This document shows positions 15,004-25,103 of a stretch of 35,524 nt of DNA, piece after piece. This DNA comes from an uncultured Ruminococcus sp. (GTDB lineage: Bacteria; Bacillota; Clostridia; Oscillospirales; Ruminococcaceae), in contig CAMWIR010000014.1 in NCBI GenBank assembly GCA_947174365.1, positions 1 through 35,524 of the forward strand, read 5' to 3'. Position numbers and translations under genes: made by a program. The number at the start of each line of letters is the position of its first letter. Position 1 is the stretch's first letter. The notes under the pieces are model-generated. The model did not search any database. It saw only the letters and a program-made list of their open reading frames with translations, and had not been told where the DNA came from.

Positions 15004-15304
15004 TGAAAAGCTGTTTGGTCTGCTGACGGTTTGCAGACGGGCGGGGAGAATGACAATGGGCTTTGACTCCTGCAAGGAAAGTATGGAAAAGGGCAAGGCA
15101 AAGCTTGTTATTCTGGCATCGGACATATCTCCGAAAAGCGAGAAGGAAGTAAGGTTTTTCGGGGGAAAATACGGTGTTACCGTTATAAAGACTGCTGCGT
15201 CCCGAAGCGAGTTTGCCAAGGGGCTGGGAAAAGAAGCGGCGGTCTATGCCATCTGTGATGATGGCTTTGCCAAGAGGACTGCGGAGCTTGCGGGCGATCC
15301 GTGA
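14990..15304 (+). CDS. ylxQ: L7Ae/L30e-family ribosomal-like protein YlxQ
   Basis: A 104-residue protein of the L7Ae/L30e/S12e fold, expected to bind kink-turn-type RNA. Family motifs are LFGLLTVCRRAGRMTMGFDSC near the start (in two parts), KLVILASDISPKSEKEV, and the C-terminal AVYAICDDGFAKRTAEL. It overlaps rnpM by 14 bases, suggesting coupled translation, and precedes infB by 29 bases. Confidence 0.9.
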   Translation: MNGNNEKLFGLLTVCRRAGRMTMGFDSCKESMEKGKAKLVILASDISPKSEKEVRFFGGKYGVTVIKTAASRSEFAKGLGKEAAVYAICDDGFAKRTAELAGDP

Positions 15305-15333
15305 ACGTAATAACAGGAGGGTATGTATAGCCT

Positions 15334-18066
15334 ATGAGTACAAACAAAAGTCAGGCAAAGGTTAAAATAAGCGAGGCGGCAAAGGATCTTAAAGTGCAGA
15401 GTTCTGCGCTGGCTGAGCTGGTGAGTGAAAAGCTGGGAGTTGCAAAGAAGCCGTCCCAAAGTCTTACACCCGATGAAATGAACTATGTTCTTGAATATTA
15501 TTCGCAGGAAAATCAAGTGGAAAGCTTTGAGGGCTATTTTGCCACAAGAAATGACAAGCCCGAGCCCAAGCCCGAAAAGCCAAAGGCTGAGAAGAAGTCT
15601 TCCGCAAAGTCGGAAAAGGCTAAGGCTGATGTCGAAAAGAACGCAGAAAAAGCTCCGGAAAAGCCTGCGTCCAAATCAGGAAAAAAGGCTGCCGATAAAA
15701 CGGCTGCTGCTAAAAAGCCCGAAAATGCTGAGGCAAAGGCAGAGACTGCACCGACAAAGCAGGAGACAAATGCTGAAAGCAAGCCTGCTCCGAAGCAGGA
15801 TACCGCAGTCAAGGCGAAGGAGCTAAAGGAGCAAGAGCAGCCGAAGGCAGAGGGAAAAGCATCCAAAAAGCCCGAGGCAGCGCTTCACAAGAGCGAGCAG
15901 AAGTCTGCTCTTGAGCGGTTTAACAGCCAGGTAGCCAAGGCAGATGAGCAGAAAAAGAAGCAGGGCGAAAGGTCTGCGGATAAAAAATCCCAAGGAAACA
16001 AGTCGTCCGAAAATAAATCCAACAAGACAAAGCTGGGGGGCAGCTTTACATCCCCCGAGGGCGTAAAGATAGAGCAGAAAATGCGAACCGTTGACACCAG
16101 GGGCAGCTATGTGGACATTGACAAATACAACGAGCGTTACGAGAACATAGCCCCTCTGTCGGGAGGCGGCAGCGGCAAGCGGGGCAAGGACGCTTTTTCC
16201 AAAAAACAGAAGCTTACCCAGAAGTCCGCACAGCGGGGCAAGCAGCAGTATTCGAGCAAGCGCGAAACAGAGGCGGAGAAGCTGCGCAGGCTGGAGCTGG
16301 AGAGGGCAAGAAAGCAGCAGCTTAAAGTGCTTATTCCCGACGAGATCGTGGTTTCCGAGCTGGCGAGCCGCTTGAAGGTAACGGCTAATGTAGTTATCAA
16401 AAAGCTTATGGCATTAGGAGAAATGTGTACCATTAACCAGGTCATCGACTTTGACACCGCTTCCCTTGTTGCGGAGGAACTGGGCGCAAAGGTTGAAAAA
16501 GAAGTTATCATCACCATAGAGGAACGGCTTATTGACGACAGCGAGGACGTGGGTGAGGGTGTTGAGCGTGCGCCTGTAGTCGTTGTAATGGGTCATGTTG
16601 ACCACGGCAAGACCTCTCTTCTTGACAAGATACGCCATGCCCATGTTACCGACTCCGAGGCGGGAGGCATTACTCAGCACATAGGTGCATACAGAGTCAA
16701 CTGCAAGGGCAAGGAGATCACATTCCTTGACACTCCCGGCCATGAGGCGTTTACATCCATGAGAGCAAGAGGCGCTTCCATAACAGATATTGCCATTCTT
16801 GTGGTGGCGGCGGACGATGGCGTTATGCCCCAGACCATTGAGGCGATAAACCATGCCAAGGCGGCAAATGTTTCCATAATTGTTGCCATTAACAAGATGG
16901 ACAAGGAAAATGCAAATCCCGACCACATCAAGCAGCAGCTGACCGAATATGAGATCGTCTGCGAGGAGTGGGGCGGCGATGTAATATGCGTTCCCGTGTC
17001 CGCAAAATCGGGAGAGGGTATTGACGAGCTTCTGGAGAATGTACTGTTAGTTGCCGAGGTTGCGGAGCTGCGGGCAAATCCCAACCGTCTTGCCAAGGGT
17101 ACTGTTATCGAGGCACGTCTTGACAAGGGCAGAGGACCTATTGCAACTCTGCTGGTTCAGAACGGTACGCTGCATACGGGGGATATTATCATTGCGGGCA
17201 CTTCCGTCGGACGTGTAAGAGTTATGACCAACGACAAGGGCTCGGTGGTTACCGAAGCAGGTCCCTCTTATCCTGTGGAAATAACGGGTCTTGCAGAGGT
17301 TCCCAGTGCGGGAGATATCTTTAACGCAGTTGAGGACGAGCGCCTTGCAAGAGAGCTTGTTGAGCAGCGCAAGCACGAGGCTAAGCAGGAAATGTTCAAC
17401 CAGTATCAGAAGGTCACTCTTGATAATCTGTTCAGCCAGATCGAGCAGGGTGAGATCAAGGAGCTGCCTATCATAGTAAAGGCGGATGTACAGGGATCTG
17501 TGGAGGCTGTAAAACAGTCTCTTGAAAAGCTCTCAAACGACGAAGTGCGTATCAAGGTCATTCATGGAGCTGTGGGCGCGGTTTCTGAGGGAGACGTTAT
17601 GCTTGCCAGCGCTTCAAATGCGATAATCGTCGGATTTAATGTCCGTCCCGATCCCGTGGCTGCGGAAAATGCGGAAAAGGACGGCGTGGATATAAGGCTT
17701 TACCGCATTATATATGACGCTATCGAGGAAATCTCCACGGCTATGAAGGGTATGCTTGCGCCCAAGTTCAGAGAAATTGCCCAGGGACGTGTGGAAGTAC
17801 GCCAGGTCTACAAGATATCAAATGTGGGACTTGTGGCGGGTTCATATGTGCTCAGCGGCAAGATCACAAGGTCAAGCAATATCAGAGTTGTCCGTGACGG
17901 TATTGTAATTGCGGAGGACAAAATGTCCAGCTTAAAACGCTTCAAGGACGATGTAAAGGAAGTTGCGGAAAGCTACGAATGCGGTATCACTCTCGAAAAA
18001 TTCAACGACATTAAAGAGGGCGACATTTTTGAGGCGTTTATTATGGAGGAATACCAAGCCGATTAA
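15334..18066 (+). CDS. infB: Translation initiation factor IF-2
   Basis: IF-2 is the GTPase that brings initiator fMet-tRNA to the ribosome. The 910-residue protein has an N-terminal IF2N domain ([20 protein letters not shown]) and then a low-complexity linker of roughly 200 residues rich in Lys, Ala, Glu and Pro. A second IF2N-like domain follows ([20 protein letters not shown]), and the G domain starts near residue 419. G-motifs are [25 protein letters not shown] and SAKSGEG. The C-terminal domains that bind fMet-tRNA follow to the end. AGGAGGG lies 11 bases before ATG 15334. The long charged linker is species-variable. Confidence 0.97.
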   Translation: MSTNKSQAKVKISEAAKDLKVQSSALAELVSEKLGVAKKPSQSLTPDEMNYVLEYYSQENQVESFEGYFATRNDKPEPKPEKPKAEKKSSAKSEKAKADVEKNAEKAPEKPASKSGKKAADKTAAAKKPENAEAKAETAPTKQETNAESKPAPKQDTAVKAKELKEQEQPKAEGKASKKPEAALHKSEQKSALERFNSQVAKADEQKKKQGERSADKKSQGNKSSENKSNKTKLGGSFTSPEGVKIEQKMRTVDTRGSYVDIDKYNERYENIAPLSGGGSGKRGKDAFSKKQKLTQKSAQRGKQQYSSKRETEAEKLRRLELERARKQQLKVLIPDEIVVSELASRLKVTANVVIKKLMALGEMCTINQVIDFDTASLVAEELGAKVEKEVIITIEERLIDDSEDVGEGVERAPVVVVMGHVDHGKTSLLDKIRHAHVTDSEAGGITQHIGAYRVNCKGKEITFLDTPGHEAFTSMRARGASITDIAILVVAADDGVMPQTIEAINHAKAANVSIIVAINKMDKENANPDHIKQQLTEYEIVCEEWGGDVICVPVSAKSGEGIDELLENVLLVAEVAELRANPNRLAKGTVIEARLDKGRGPIATLLVQNGTLHTGDIIIAGTSVGRVRVMTNDKGSVVTEAGPSYPVEITGLAEVPSAGDIFNAVEDERLARELVEQRKHEAKQEMFNQYQKVTLDNLFSQIEQGEIKELPIIVKADVQGSVEAVKQSLEKLSNDEVRIKVIHGAVGAVSEGDVMLASASNAIIVGFNVRPDPVAAENAEKDGVDIRLYRIIYDAIEEISTAMKGMLAPKFREIAQGRVEVRQVYKISNVGLVAGSYVLSGKITRSSNIRVVRDGIVIAEDKMSSLKRFKDDVKEVAESYECGITLEKFNDIKEGDIFEAFIMEEYQAD

Positions 18067-18142
18067 TTAAAAAGTGCTGCGGGGCAGATTATGACTGCCT
18101 CACGGCATGGACTCGATTGATACAGAATGAAAGGAAAAGATT

Positions 18143-18493
18143 ATGCCCGGATTTAAGAATGAGCGTAAAAACGAAGATATAAGGCGGCTTATAGCAGGGC
18201 TTGTGAGCGACGGGATAAAAGACCCCAGAGTGGGAAGCGGACTTGTTTCTGTAGTCCGCACAGAGCTTAGCGGGGATAATTCCCACTGCAAGATCTATAT
18301 CTCTCATTTAGAGGGGCAGGAGGCGGCAAAGAATGCGGTCAAGGGGCTTGAAAGCGCCTCGGGACTTATAAAGCATGAGATAATGACACGCCTTAAAATG
18401 AAAAAGTGCCCCGAGCTTAAATTTATAGCGGATAACTCCATTGAGCGCTCCGCAAGGATATCCGAAATGATCGACGAGCTGAACAAAGACTGA
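18143..18493 (+). CDS. rbfA: 30S ribosome-binding factor RbfA
   Basis: RbfA is a KH-fold cold-shock and assembly factor that binds the 30S subunit. The 116-residue protein shows the family's N-terminal helix (ERKNEDIRRLIAGLVSDGIKDPRV), the strand VVRTELSGDNSHCKIYIS, and the C-terminal ELKFIADNSIERSARISEMI. An AAAGGAAAAG site precedes ATG 18143. The 76-base gap after infB holds nothing clear. Confidence 0.95.
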   Translation: MPGFKNERKNEDIRRLIAGLVSDGIKDPRVGSGLVSVVRTELSGDNSHCKIYISHLEGQEAAKNAVKGLESASGLIKHEIMTRLKMKKCPELKFIADNSIERSARISEMIDELNKD

Positions 18494-18510
18494 TACCGGA
18501 AGGTGATACT

Positions 18511-19488
18511 TTGAAAACTACGCTAACAGAAAGCTATACAGAGACGGCAGAGTTTCTGAAAAGCCATGACAATTACTATATCCTTATACACGTTGCTCCC
18601 GACGGGGACGCTATGGGCAGCGGCTTCGGACTTTGCCGCGTGCTTCGTGAAATGGGGAAGAATGCAAACGTACTTTGTTCCGATCCGTTTCCCAAAAGGT
18701 ACGAATATCTTTATGACTGGTATGAGCCGGGACGGTTTACTCCGAAAACAGTAGTGGCGGTCGATCTTGCGGATAAAAAGCTTTTCGGCAAGGAGCTGAC
18801 TGCGTATGAGGAATATGTGGATATGTGTATAGACCATCATGTTTCCAATACGGGTTATGCCAAGCAGACTGTCCTTGACCCCGGTGCCTCCGCAGCCTGC
18901 GAGGTGCTTTATGAGATATTAACGGCAGGGAATATCCCTCTTGACGATATTTCCGCAAAGTGCATTTACACGGGAATAGCCACCGATACAGGCTGCTTTA
19001 AGTTTGAAAACACCACTCCCAGGTGTCACGTGATAGTTTCCGAGCTGATGAGCTTTGACATTCCCTATGCGCCCATTAACAGGCAGCTTTTTGACATTAA
19101 AAGCAAGGCAAGGCTTACTATTGAGCAGCAGGTTCTGGGCAGCGCAGAAACATACCTTGACGACAAGTGCGCCATAATTGCGGTCACTCATAAGATGATG
19201 AGCGAAACGGGTCTTTCAAAGGAAGAATTTGAGGGACTTGCCTCGCTTCCTATGCAGATCGAGGGGGTTGTTGTGGGTGTCACCATAAAGGAAAAGGAAG
19301 AGGGCAAGTTCAAAATATCCATGAGAAGCACCGAGGAAGCGGACGTTTCCGCTATCTGCGGAAAACTGGGCGGCGGCGGTCATGCAAGGGCTGCGGGCTG
19401 TTCGGTTGAGGGAACTCTTGAACAGGTGAAAATGAAAGCCCTTTCCGCTGTTGCTCCTGCGCTGGGGTTTGATCTATGGCTGTCGTGA
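18511..19488 (+). CDS. nrnA: Bifunctional oligoribonuclease/PAP phosphatase NrnA
   Basis: NrnA is a DHH/DHHA1 phosphoesterase that degrades short RNA oligonucleotides and hydrolyses pAp to AMP. The 325-residue protein has the manganese-binding motifs HVAPDGDAMGSG, VVAVD, CIDHHVSN and GIATDTG, and the C-terminal DHHA1 signature GKLGGGGHARAAG. It uses a TTG start at 18511 after GGAAGGTGATAC, 17 bases past rbfA. The end overlaps truB by 13 bases. Confidence 0.95.
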   Translation: MKTTLTESYTETAEFLKSHDNYYILIHVAPDGDAMGSGFGLCRVLREMGKNANVLCSDPFPKRYEYLYDWYEPGRFTPKTVVAVDLADKKLFGKELTAYEEYVDMCIDHHVSNTGYAKQTVLDPGASAACEVLYEILTAGNIPLDDISAKCIYTGIATDTGCFKFENTTPRCHVIVSELMSFDIPYAPINRQLFDIKSKARLTIEQQVLGSAETYLDDKCAIIAVTHKMMSETGLSKEEFEGLASLPMQIEGVVVGVTIKEKEEGKFKISMRSTEEADVSAICGKLGGGGHARAAGCSVEGTLEQVKMKALSAVAPALGFDLWLS

Positions 19489-20420
19489 CAGGCATGAGCG
19501 GCTCAGGCGGCGTTTGCGATGCCGGCGAAATAAAGGGGATTCTCTGTATGTACAAGCCTGAGGGGTTTACCTCCTTTGATGTGATCGCAAAGCTGCGGGG
19601 GATTTTAAAGACCCGCCGCTTGGGGCACGCAGGAACTCTTGACCCTATGGCGGAGGGAGTTCTGCCTGTGTTTGCGGGTAATGCCGCAAAGGCTGTTGAT
19701 ATGCTCCTTTGTCACGACAAGACCTACAGGGCGGAATTTGCTTTAGGGATTGTCACCGACACCCAGGACAGCACGGGAAATATTATTTCGGAAAATGACA
19801 GGGCTGTTTCCCGTGATGAACTGGAAAAGGCTGCGGGAAAATTTTGCGGGGATATTATGCAGATCCCTCCCATGTATTCGGCTGTCAGCGTAAACGGCAA
19901 GCGGCTTTATGAGCTTGCAAGAGAGGGCAGGACCGTAGAGCGGCAGCCTCGTCCCGTGACTGTTTACAGTCTTGAGATCCTTTCCTATAATGAGAATGAG
20001 CGGCGGGGGCAAATGGAAATTTCCTGCTCAAAGGGCACATATGTCCGCACGCTTATCAACGACATAGGCGAGGCGCTTGGCTGCGGCGGCATAATGACAG
20101 GACTTGTAAGGACTGCCGCCTGCGGATTTTCTTTGGATGACTGTGTTACCTTTGAGGAATTGCAGCAAGCGGCCGACAGAGGAGAGAATCCGGGGAAATT
20201 TCTGCTGCCTGTGGATACGGTTTTTGTCCCTCTTCCCGAAATCAGGCTTGACGAGGACAGAGAAAGAATGTATCGGAACGGCGTTAAGCTTGATATAAAG
20301 AGACTGCCGCCCTTGCCAAAAGGTGCGGACAGATTTCGTATTTACGGCGCAAAGGGAGATTTTTTAGGTATTGCCAAAACAGACGGTCAAGTTCTGCGGT
20401 CGGAGAAGAATTTTTATTAA
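19476..20420 (+). CDS. truB: tRNA pseudouridine(55) synthase TruB
   Basis: TruB converts U55 of tRNA to pseudouridine. The 314-residue protein holds the catalytic motif GHAGTLDPMAEGVLPV (Asp in TLDP), the YRAEFALGIVTDTQD motif and PPMYSAVSVNGKRLYELAREG, then a C-terminal PUA-like domain. The N-terminus is about 20 residues longer than most, starting inside nrnA. An internal ATG at 19494 is an alternative start, and the core begins near LCMYKPEGFTSFD. The Shine-Dalgarno is weak, which fits translational coupling with nrnA. Confidence 0.95.
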   Translation: MAVVTGMSGSGGVCDAGEIKGILCMYKPEGFTSFDVIAKLRGILKTRRLGHAGTLDPMAEGVLPVFAGNAAKAVDMLLCHDKTYRAEFALGIVTDTQDSTGNIISENDRAVSRDELEKAAGKFCGDIMQIPPMYSAVSVNGKRLYELAREGRTVERQPRPVTVYSLEILSYNENERRGQMEISCSKGTYVRTLINDIGEALGCGGIMTGLVRTAACGFSLDDCVTFEELQQAADRGENPGKFLLPVDTVFVPLPEIRLDEDRERMYRNGVKLDIKRLPPLPKGADRFRIYGAKGDFLGIAKTDGQVLRSEKNFY

Positions 20421-20440
20421 AAATAACTCGGGTGATAGCT

Positions 20441-21391
20441 TTGGGTGAAGATCCAAAAAATAAACTTACGGTAATAGAAAATAACGCCTCTGTCGACTGT
20501 GATACTGCGGTTGCCTTGGGGGTCTTTGACGGCGTGCATCTGGGGCACAGGGCGGTAATAGGCGCTGCAAGAGAATATGCTGTTAAAAGCAGCGCTTGTG
20601 AAAATGTAATTGCCCCTGCCGTGTGCACCTTTAAGACTGCGACCATTAACACAAAGGGAGCGGATTTCCTGCCTATTTTCGGGGAGGAAAAAAAGCTTGG
20701 ATTGCTTGTCGGCGAAGGGGTCAAGTTCGTGTATAACCCCGATTTTGCTTTGGTGCGTGATATGAGTGCGGAGGAGTTTGTAAGAGATATCCTCAAAAAA
20801 AAGCTGCGGGCAAGGGCTGCGGTATGCGGCAGAGACTTTCGTCTGGGAAAAAATGCTGCCTGCGGTGTGACTGAGCTGGAGGAAATCTGCAAAGGCTTCG
20901 GCATAACTCTTATTGCTGCCGAGGACGTTAGGTTGGAGGGGGAAAAAATATCTTCCGCAAGACTGCGTCGGCTGATTTTGCAAGGTGATATCACTGCGGC
21001 AAACCGTTTGCTGGGGGTAAATTATTCCGTTGACGGAGAAATCGTCACGGGTAATAAATTCGGCAGACAGCTGAATTTCCCCACGGCAAACCAGGTCATA
21101 GAGCCCGGGACGGTTTGTCCGAAATTCGGCGTTTATGTTTCAAGGGCTATGATAGACGGCAGGGAGATAAAGGGGATCACCAACATAGGCGTAAAACCCA
21201 CGGTGGGGTATGAGGGAACGCCTTTGGCGGAAACTCATTTTCTCGGGTTTTCGGGGGATCTGTACGGCAGGAAATTAAGCGTGGAGCTGCTTTCTTTTTT
21301 GCGTCCCGAGCAGAGATTTACCGGTGCCGATGAACTGAAAAACCGTATATGCCGTGATATTGAAGAGGCGGAAAAATTTCGGGAAATATAA
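20441..21391 (+). CDS. ribF: Bifunctional riboflavin kinase/FAD synthetase RibF
   Basis: RibF makes FMN from riboflavin and then FAD. The 316-residue protein has the N-terminal nucleotidyl-transferase domain (ALGVFDGVHLGHRAVI, VCGRDFRLGKNAACG, SSARLRRLILQGDITAANRLLG) and the C-terminal flavokinase domain (GNKFGRQLNFPTANQ, GVYVSRAMIDGREIKGITNIGVKPTV). TTG 20441 after CGGGTGATAGC is preferred over GTG 20432. The TTG matches the layout of the nrnA start (GGTGATAC before TTG). No FMN riboswitch is present, as expected for a gene inside the truB-ribF block. Confidence 0.95.
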   Translation: MGEDPKNKLTVIENNASVDCDTAVALGVFDGVHLGHRAVIGAAREYAVKSSACENVIAPAVCTFKTATINTKGADFLPIFGEEKKLGLLVGEGVKFVYNPDFALVRDMSAEEFVRDILKKKLRARAAVCGRDFRLGKNAACGVTELEEICKGFGITLIAAEDVRLEGEKISSARLRRLILQGDITAANRLLGVNYSVDGEIVTGNKFGRQLNFPTANQVIEPGTVCPKFGVYVSRAMIDGREIKGITNIGVKPTVGYEGTPLAETHFLGFSGDLYGRKLSVELLSFLRPEQRFTGADELKNRICRDIEEAEKFREI

Positions 21392-21529
21392 AAGAATTTT
21401 CAAATGCAGTCCTGTAAATAAAAAACGCTGCTCTTGAATGGGCTTATAAATAAAGTATTTTAACTTGGATTTTGACGAATTGCGGGCAGATGAATTTCCC
21501 GTAATTTGAGGAAAGGAATGATATTTAAA

Positions 21530-22990
21530 ATGGACAATATCAAAGTGAGAACAAGATTTGCCCCCAGCCCCACGGGCTTTATGCATATAGGCAATCTGCG
21601 CACTGCGGTCTACACATATATTATCGCCAAGAAATACGGCGGCGACTTTATTCTGCGTATCGAGGACACCGACCGTGAAAGATATGTTGAGGGTGCGGTG
21701 GAAAAAATCTACGAAACCCTTAAAACCTGCGGCCTCAACTGGGATGAGGGTCCCGATGTAGGCGGGCAGTTCGGCCCTTATATCCAGTCGGAAAGAATGG
21801 AGATATACAAGGAATATGCCGAGAAGCTGGTGGAAATGGGCAAGGCATATTACTGCTTCTGCACTAAGGAGCGGATAGACGCTCTGCACAAGGCTCAGCA
21901 GGAAGCAAAGCTTTCCAATCAGACTTACGACCGTCACTGCCGCGATCTGTCCGAGGATGAGGTAAAGCGGTTGCTGGAGGCGGGCACGCCTTATGTTATC
22001 CGCCAGAAAATGCCCGTTGACGGGTCTACCACCTTTAATGATCTGCTGTACGGCGATATTACCGTGGAGAACGCAATTCTTGACGATCAGATCATTTTAA
22101 AGGCGGACGGTATGCCCACCTATAATTTTGCCAATGTTATAGACGATCACCTTATGGGGATAACCCATGTGGTAAGGGGTAATGAGTATCTTTCCAGTAC
22201 CCCTAAGTATAATCTTTTGTACGAGGCTTTCGGCTGGGACGTTCCACAATATATCCATGTGGAGCATATTATGAGGGACGCTACTCACAAGCTTTCCAAA
22301 AGAGACGGGGACGCTTATTTCGGGGATTTTGTGGACAAAGGTTTCTATGTGCCAGCAATTATCAATTACATTGCTCTTCTGGGTTGGGCGCCTAAGGGGG
22401 AGAATGAGATATTTTCCCTTGATGAGCTGACAGAGGAATTTGATATTAACGGAATATCCAAATCCCCGGCGGTGTTCGACGCTGTCAAAATGACCGCCAT
22501 AAATGCGGAGCATCTGCGCAGACTGCCCTTTGAGAAATTCAAGGAAGTGGCAATGCCCTATATAAAGCAAGGCTGCAAGCGTGATGATATTGATATCGAT
22601 GTGCTTCTGAGAGCCATTCAGCCCCGCACAGAGTTATTGACTGATCTTCCCGAAAAGGTGGATTTTATCGACCAGATGCCCGAGTACAGCACGGAGCTTT
22701 ATTTTAACAAGAAGATGAAAACAAATCCCGAAACATCTCTCGAAGCTCTTAAAAGCATTCTCCCTGTGTTGGAGGGAATAGGGGACTGGAACGAGGAAAG
22801 CGTTCACAAGGCTGTGTTTGAGGAGATAGAGCGGCAGGGGGTCAAGAACGGATTTATGCTGTGGCCCTTGCGCACGGCTCTTTCGGGCAAGGCGCTCACT
22901 CCCGGAGGCGGCATTGAGCTTGCGGCTGTTCTCGGAAAAAATGTGACGATTGAGAGGGTCAGGGCGGCTATTGAAAAGCTTGGCGGCTGA
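21530..22990 (+). CDS. gltX: Glutamyl-tRNA synthetase
   Basis: A class I aminoacyl-tRNA synthetase that charges tRNA-Glu. The 486-residue protein begins MDNIKVRTRFAPSPTGFMHIG, holding the HIGH-type motif (HIGN), and has the KMSKS-type motif in HKLSKRDGDAYFGDF. The C-terminal anticodon-binding region follows. ATG 21530 is used because GAGGAAAGGA lies upstream at workable spacing. The frame opens at TTG 21506 but that would include the Shine-Dalgarno. The 138-base gap after ribF has no T-box and no sure promoter. Whether it also charges tRNA-Gln (non-discriminating type) cannot be told here. Confidence 0.96.
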   Translation: MDNIKVRTRFAPSPTGFMHIGNLRTAVYTYIIAKKYGGDFILRIEDTDRERYVEGAVEKIYETLKTCGLNWDEGPDVGGQFGPYIQSERMEIYKEYAEKLVEMGKAYYCFCTKERIDALHKAQQEAKLSNQTYDRHCRDLSEDEVKRLLEAGTPYVIRQKMPVDGSTTFNDLLYGDITVENAILDDQIILKADGMPTYNFANVIDDHLMGITHVVRGNEYLSSTPKYNLLYEAFGWDVPQYIHVEHIMRDATHKLSKRDGDAYFGDFVDKGFYVPAIINYIALLGWAPKGENEIFSLDELTEEFDINGISKSPAVFDAVKMTAINAEHLRRLPFEKFKEVAMPYIKQGCKRDDIDIDVLLRAIQPRTELLTDLPEKVDFIDQMPEYSTELYFNKKMKTNPETSLEALKSILPVLEGIGDWNEESVHKAVFEEIERQGVKNGFMLWPLRTALSGKALTPGGGIELAAVLGKNVTIERVRAAIEKLGG

Positions 22991-23146
22991 CAAGATTTTT
23001 AGCGGCAATATTCCTTATATTGTCACGGGATTTTCACATTACAGGCGTAAAATATCTAACGTGGGCTGCCGATAATTTTCCGGATTTCCTTGTTCCGATT
23101 TATGAAAACGGCAGACGGTAAAAGCATATATAAATTATTTCCATAT

Positions 23147-23178
23147 GGGGCGGTAATGCTTTAAGGCAAAGCCGTCCC
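23147..23178 (+). other. Possible leader hairpin before the ABC cluster
   Basis: GGGGCG (23147-23152) can pair with CGTCCC (23173-23178, one G-U pair), and inside it GCTTT (23158-23162) with AAAGC (23168-23172). It lies just before the Shine-Dalgarno of the ATPase gene. The rest of 22991-23199 has no promoter I trust. Confidence 0.35.
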
Positions 23179-23199
23179 GTCGAAAGGCGGAAGAATTTA

Positions 23200-24339
23200 A
23201 TGATCGAGGTCAAAAACCTTACAAAGCATTACGGAAGCAAAAAAGCGGTGAACGACCTGTCATTCACAGTGCAGGACGGAGAAATACTGGGCTTTCTCGG
23301 ACCTAACGGTGCGGGAAAATCCACTACCATGAATATTCTCACGGGATATATCTCCGCCACCGACGGGCAGGCGCTTATTAACGGGATCGACATTCTGGAC
23401 GACCCTATTGCCGCAAAAAAGGACATAGGCTATCTGCCCGAGCAGCCTCCTCTTTATCTTGATATGACGGTCAAGGAATATCTTAATTTTATTTATGACC
23501 TTAAAAAATGCAAGATACCGAGACAGGCGCATATTGAAGATGTTTGCAAGCTGGTCAAGATAACCGATGTGTATGACCGTGTTATAAAGCATCTTTCCAA
23601 GGGATACAAGCAGCGTGTGGGCATGGCGCAGGCGCTTATAAACAACCCGAAGATACTTATACTGGACGAGCCGACGGTAGGCCTTGACCCCAAGCAGATA
23701 CTTGACATAAGAAACCTTATCAAGCGGCTGGGGAAAAAGCATACGGTTATCCTGTCATCTCATATTCTTTCGGAGATACAGGCAGTTTGCGACAGGATAG
23801 TTATCATTAACGGCGGCGTTATAGTGGCGGACGATACCACCGAAAACCTCACCAATATGACCATGGGAGAGCGCAGCTTTACAGCAAGGATAGACGGTCC
23901 GAGAGAAGAAGTTATCAAGGTCATAAAAACAATTCCCGGGGTGGAAAACGTTACTGCCGAAATGGAGCGCGAGCCGGGGATATATGACTTTGAAATTGAG
24001 GCAGAGGAACAATCCGATATTCGTCGTGATCTTTTCCGCAGAATGGCTGACAGGAACTGGTGCATATTGGGACTCAGATCCAATGCCATGACATTGGAGG
24101 ATATATTCCTTAAAATAACCATGGGTGATGATGTTACCATAAAGAAAAAGGCAGAGCCCGGCAAGCCTGTGGACGATGATATGCGCAGATCGCTTCTGGA
24201 GCAGATAAGCGGAGCTGCCGTGGCAGCGGATATTGTAGTGCAGAGCAAAAGGGCTGCTGCAGAGGCCGAGCCCGAGGCGGAAGAGGATGATAATGCTATC
24301 GAGACCGACGGCGAAGAAAACGAAGGAGGCGAGGAATAA
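23200..24339 (+). CDS. ABC transporter ATP-binding protein (GldA-like)
   Basis: The 379-residue cytoplasmic ATPase powers the transporter encoded by the next genes. It shows Walker A GPNGAGKST (residues 34-42), Q-loop Q82, the signature LSKGYKQRVG (132-141), Walker B KILILDEPT (151-159, catalytic E157) and H-loop H188. A C-terminal regulatory domain follows. The last 35 residues are a strongly acidic tail (EAEPEAEEDD...). ATPases of this subgroup pair with ABC-2 permeases. GGAAG precedes the ATG, and the stop overlaps the permease start by one base. Confidence 0.93.
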   Translation: MIEVKNLTKHYGSKKAVNDLSFTVQDGEILGFLGPNGAGKSTTMNILTGYISATDGQALINGIDILDDPIAAKKDIGYLPEQPPLYLDMTVKEYLNFIYDLKKCKIPRQAHIEDVCKLVKITDVYDRVIKHLSKGYKQRVGMAQALINNPKILILDEPTVGLDPKQILDIRNLIKRLGKKHTVILSSHILSEIQAVCDRIVIINGGVIVADDTTENLTNMTMGERSFTARIDGPREEVIKVIKTIPGVENVTAEMEREPGIYDFEIEAEEQSDIRRDLFRRMADRNWCILGLRSNAMTLEDIFLKITMGDDVTIKKKAEPGKPVDDDMRRSLLEQISGAAVAADIVVQSKRAAAEAEPEAEEDDNAIETDGEENEGGEE

Positions 24340-25046
24340 TGGGCGCTATTTATAAAAGAGAACTGAAGGCATTCTTCATGTCGCCTACGGCTTACATTTT
24401 CTTGGCTGTGTTTTATATAATTTCGGGATTTTACTTCGTTAATGTGAACATTATGGGAGCTACCACGGATATGTCCTATGTGTTCTCGGGTGTGTTCACG
24501 ATCATGATGATATTGCTGCCTCTTCTGACCATGAGGCTGTTTTCCGAGGAGAAAAAGCAAAAGACCGATCAGTGCCTGCTGACTGCTCCCGTGGGTCTTA
24601 TGGAGATCGTTATGGGCAAATTTTTAGCTGCGTTGACGGTGTTCCTTGTTGCTATGGCGATTTACATTCCTTATATACTGGTGCTTGTGAAGCTGGCGGG
24701 AGGAATAGCCCGTGCAAGCGTTATCGGAAATCTTGTGGGACTGCTGCTTTTGGGTGCAGCGTTTATATCCATAGGAACGTTTATTTCCTCCCTTACCGAG
24801 CTTCAGATAGTTGCGGCGATCCTGAGCATTATTGTTAATTTCGTTTTGTATATGATCGATGTTATGGCTGCAAACGTAAGCTGGGAGCCTTTAAGAAAGG
24901 TCATGGTGTCTGTGGGATTTTATAACCGTTACACCGAATTTACTCAAGGGATACTCAATATCACAAGCATTGTATTCTTTATCAGCGCAATATTTGTGTT
25001 TAATTTTCTTACTGTCAGGGTGCTTGAAAAGAGAAGATGGGGATAA
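24339..25046 (+). CDS. ABC-2 type permease (GldF-like)
   Basis: A 235-residue integral membrane protein with six hydrophobic segments. The first is AYIFLAVFYIISGFYFV and the last FFISAIFVFNFLTVRVLE. The cytoplasmic loop MRLFSEEKKQKTDQCLLTAP is the hallmark of this permease subfamily. It starts in the stop of the ATPase gene (TAATG) with AGGAGG inside that gene, so translation is tightly coupled. Together with the preceding ATPase and the following GldG-like gene it forms an export-type ABC system. The substrate is unknown. Confidence 0.9.
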   Translation: MGAIYKRELKAFFMSPTAYIFLAVFYIISGFYFVNVNIMGATTDMSYVFSGVFTIMMILLPLLTMRLFSEEKKQKTDQCLLTAPVGLMEIVMGKFLAALTVFLVAMAIYIPYILVLVKLAGGIARASVIGNLVGLLLLGAAFISIGTFISSLTELQIVAAILSIIVNFVLYMIDVMAANVSWEPLRKVMVSVGFYNRYTEFTQGILNITSIVFFISAIFVFNFLTVRVLEKRRWG

Positions 25047-25103
25047 GACCGTCTTGACGTTCTTACATTTTCCAATGAATTTTCGCTGAAAGGAATGATA
25101 TAA

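Noticed and set aside
15244-15330. Terminator or promoter between ylxQ and infB
   Set aside because: Only 29 bases separate the genes and they hold the infB Shine-Dalgarno; no hairpin or promoter boxes are seen.
15485-15826. Arg/Ser/Leu-rich open frame within infB
   Set aside because: It is an out-of-frame reading of the Lys/Ala/Glu linker of IF-2; the low-complexity codons keep all frames open.
20421-20440. Possible FMN riboswitch for ribF
   Set aside because: Only about 20 bases separate truB and ribF, so there is no room for the conserved aptamer.
21392-21529. Possible T-box leader before gltX
   Set aside because: The conserved T-box sequence (AGGGTGGNACCGCG) and a terminator are absent.
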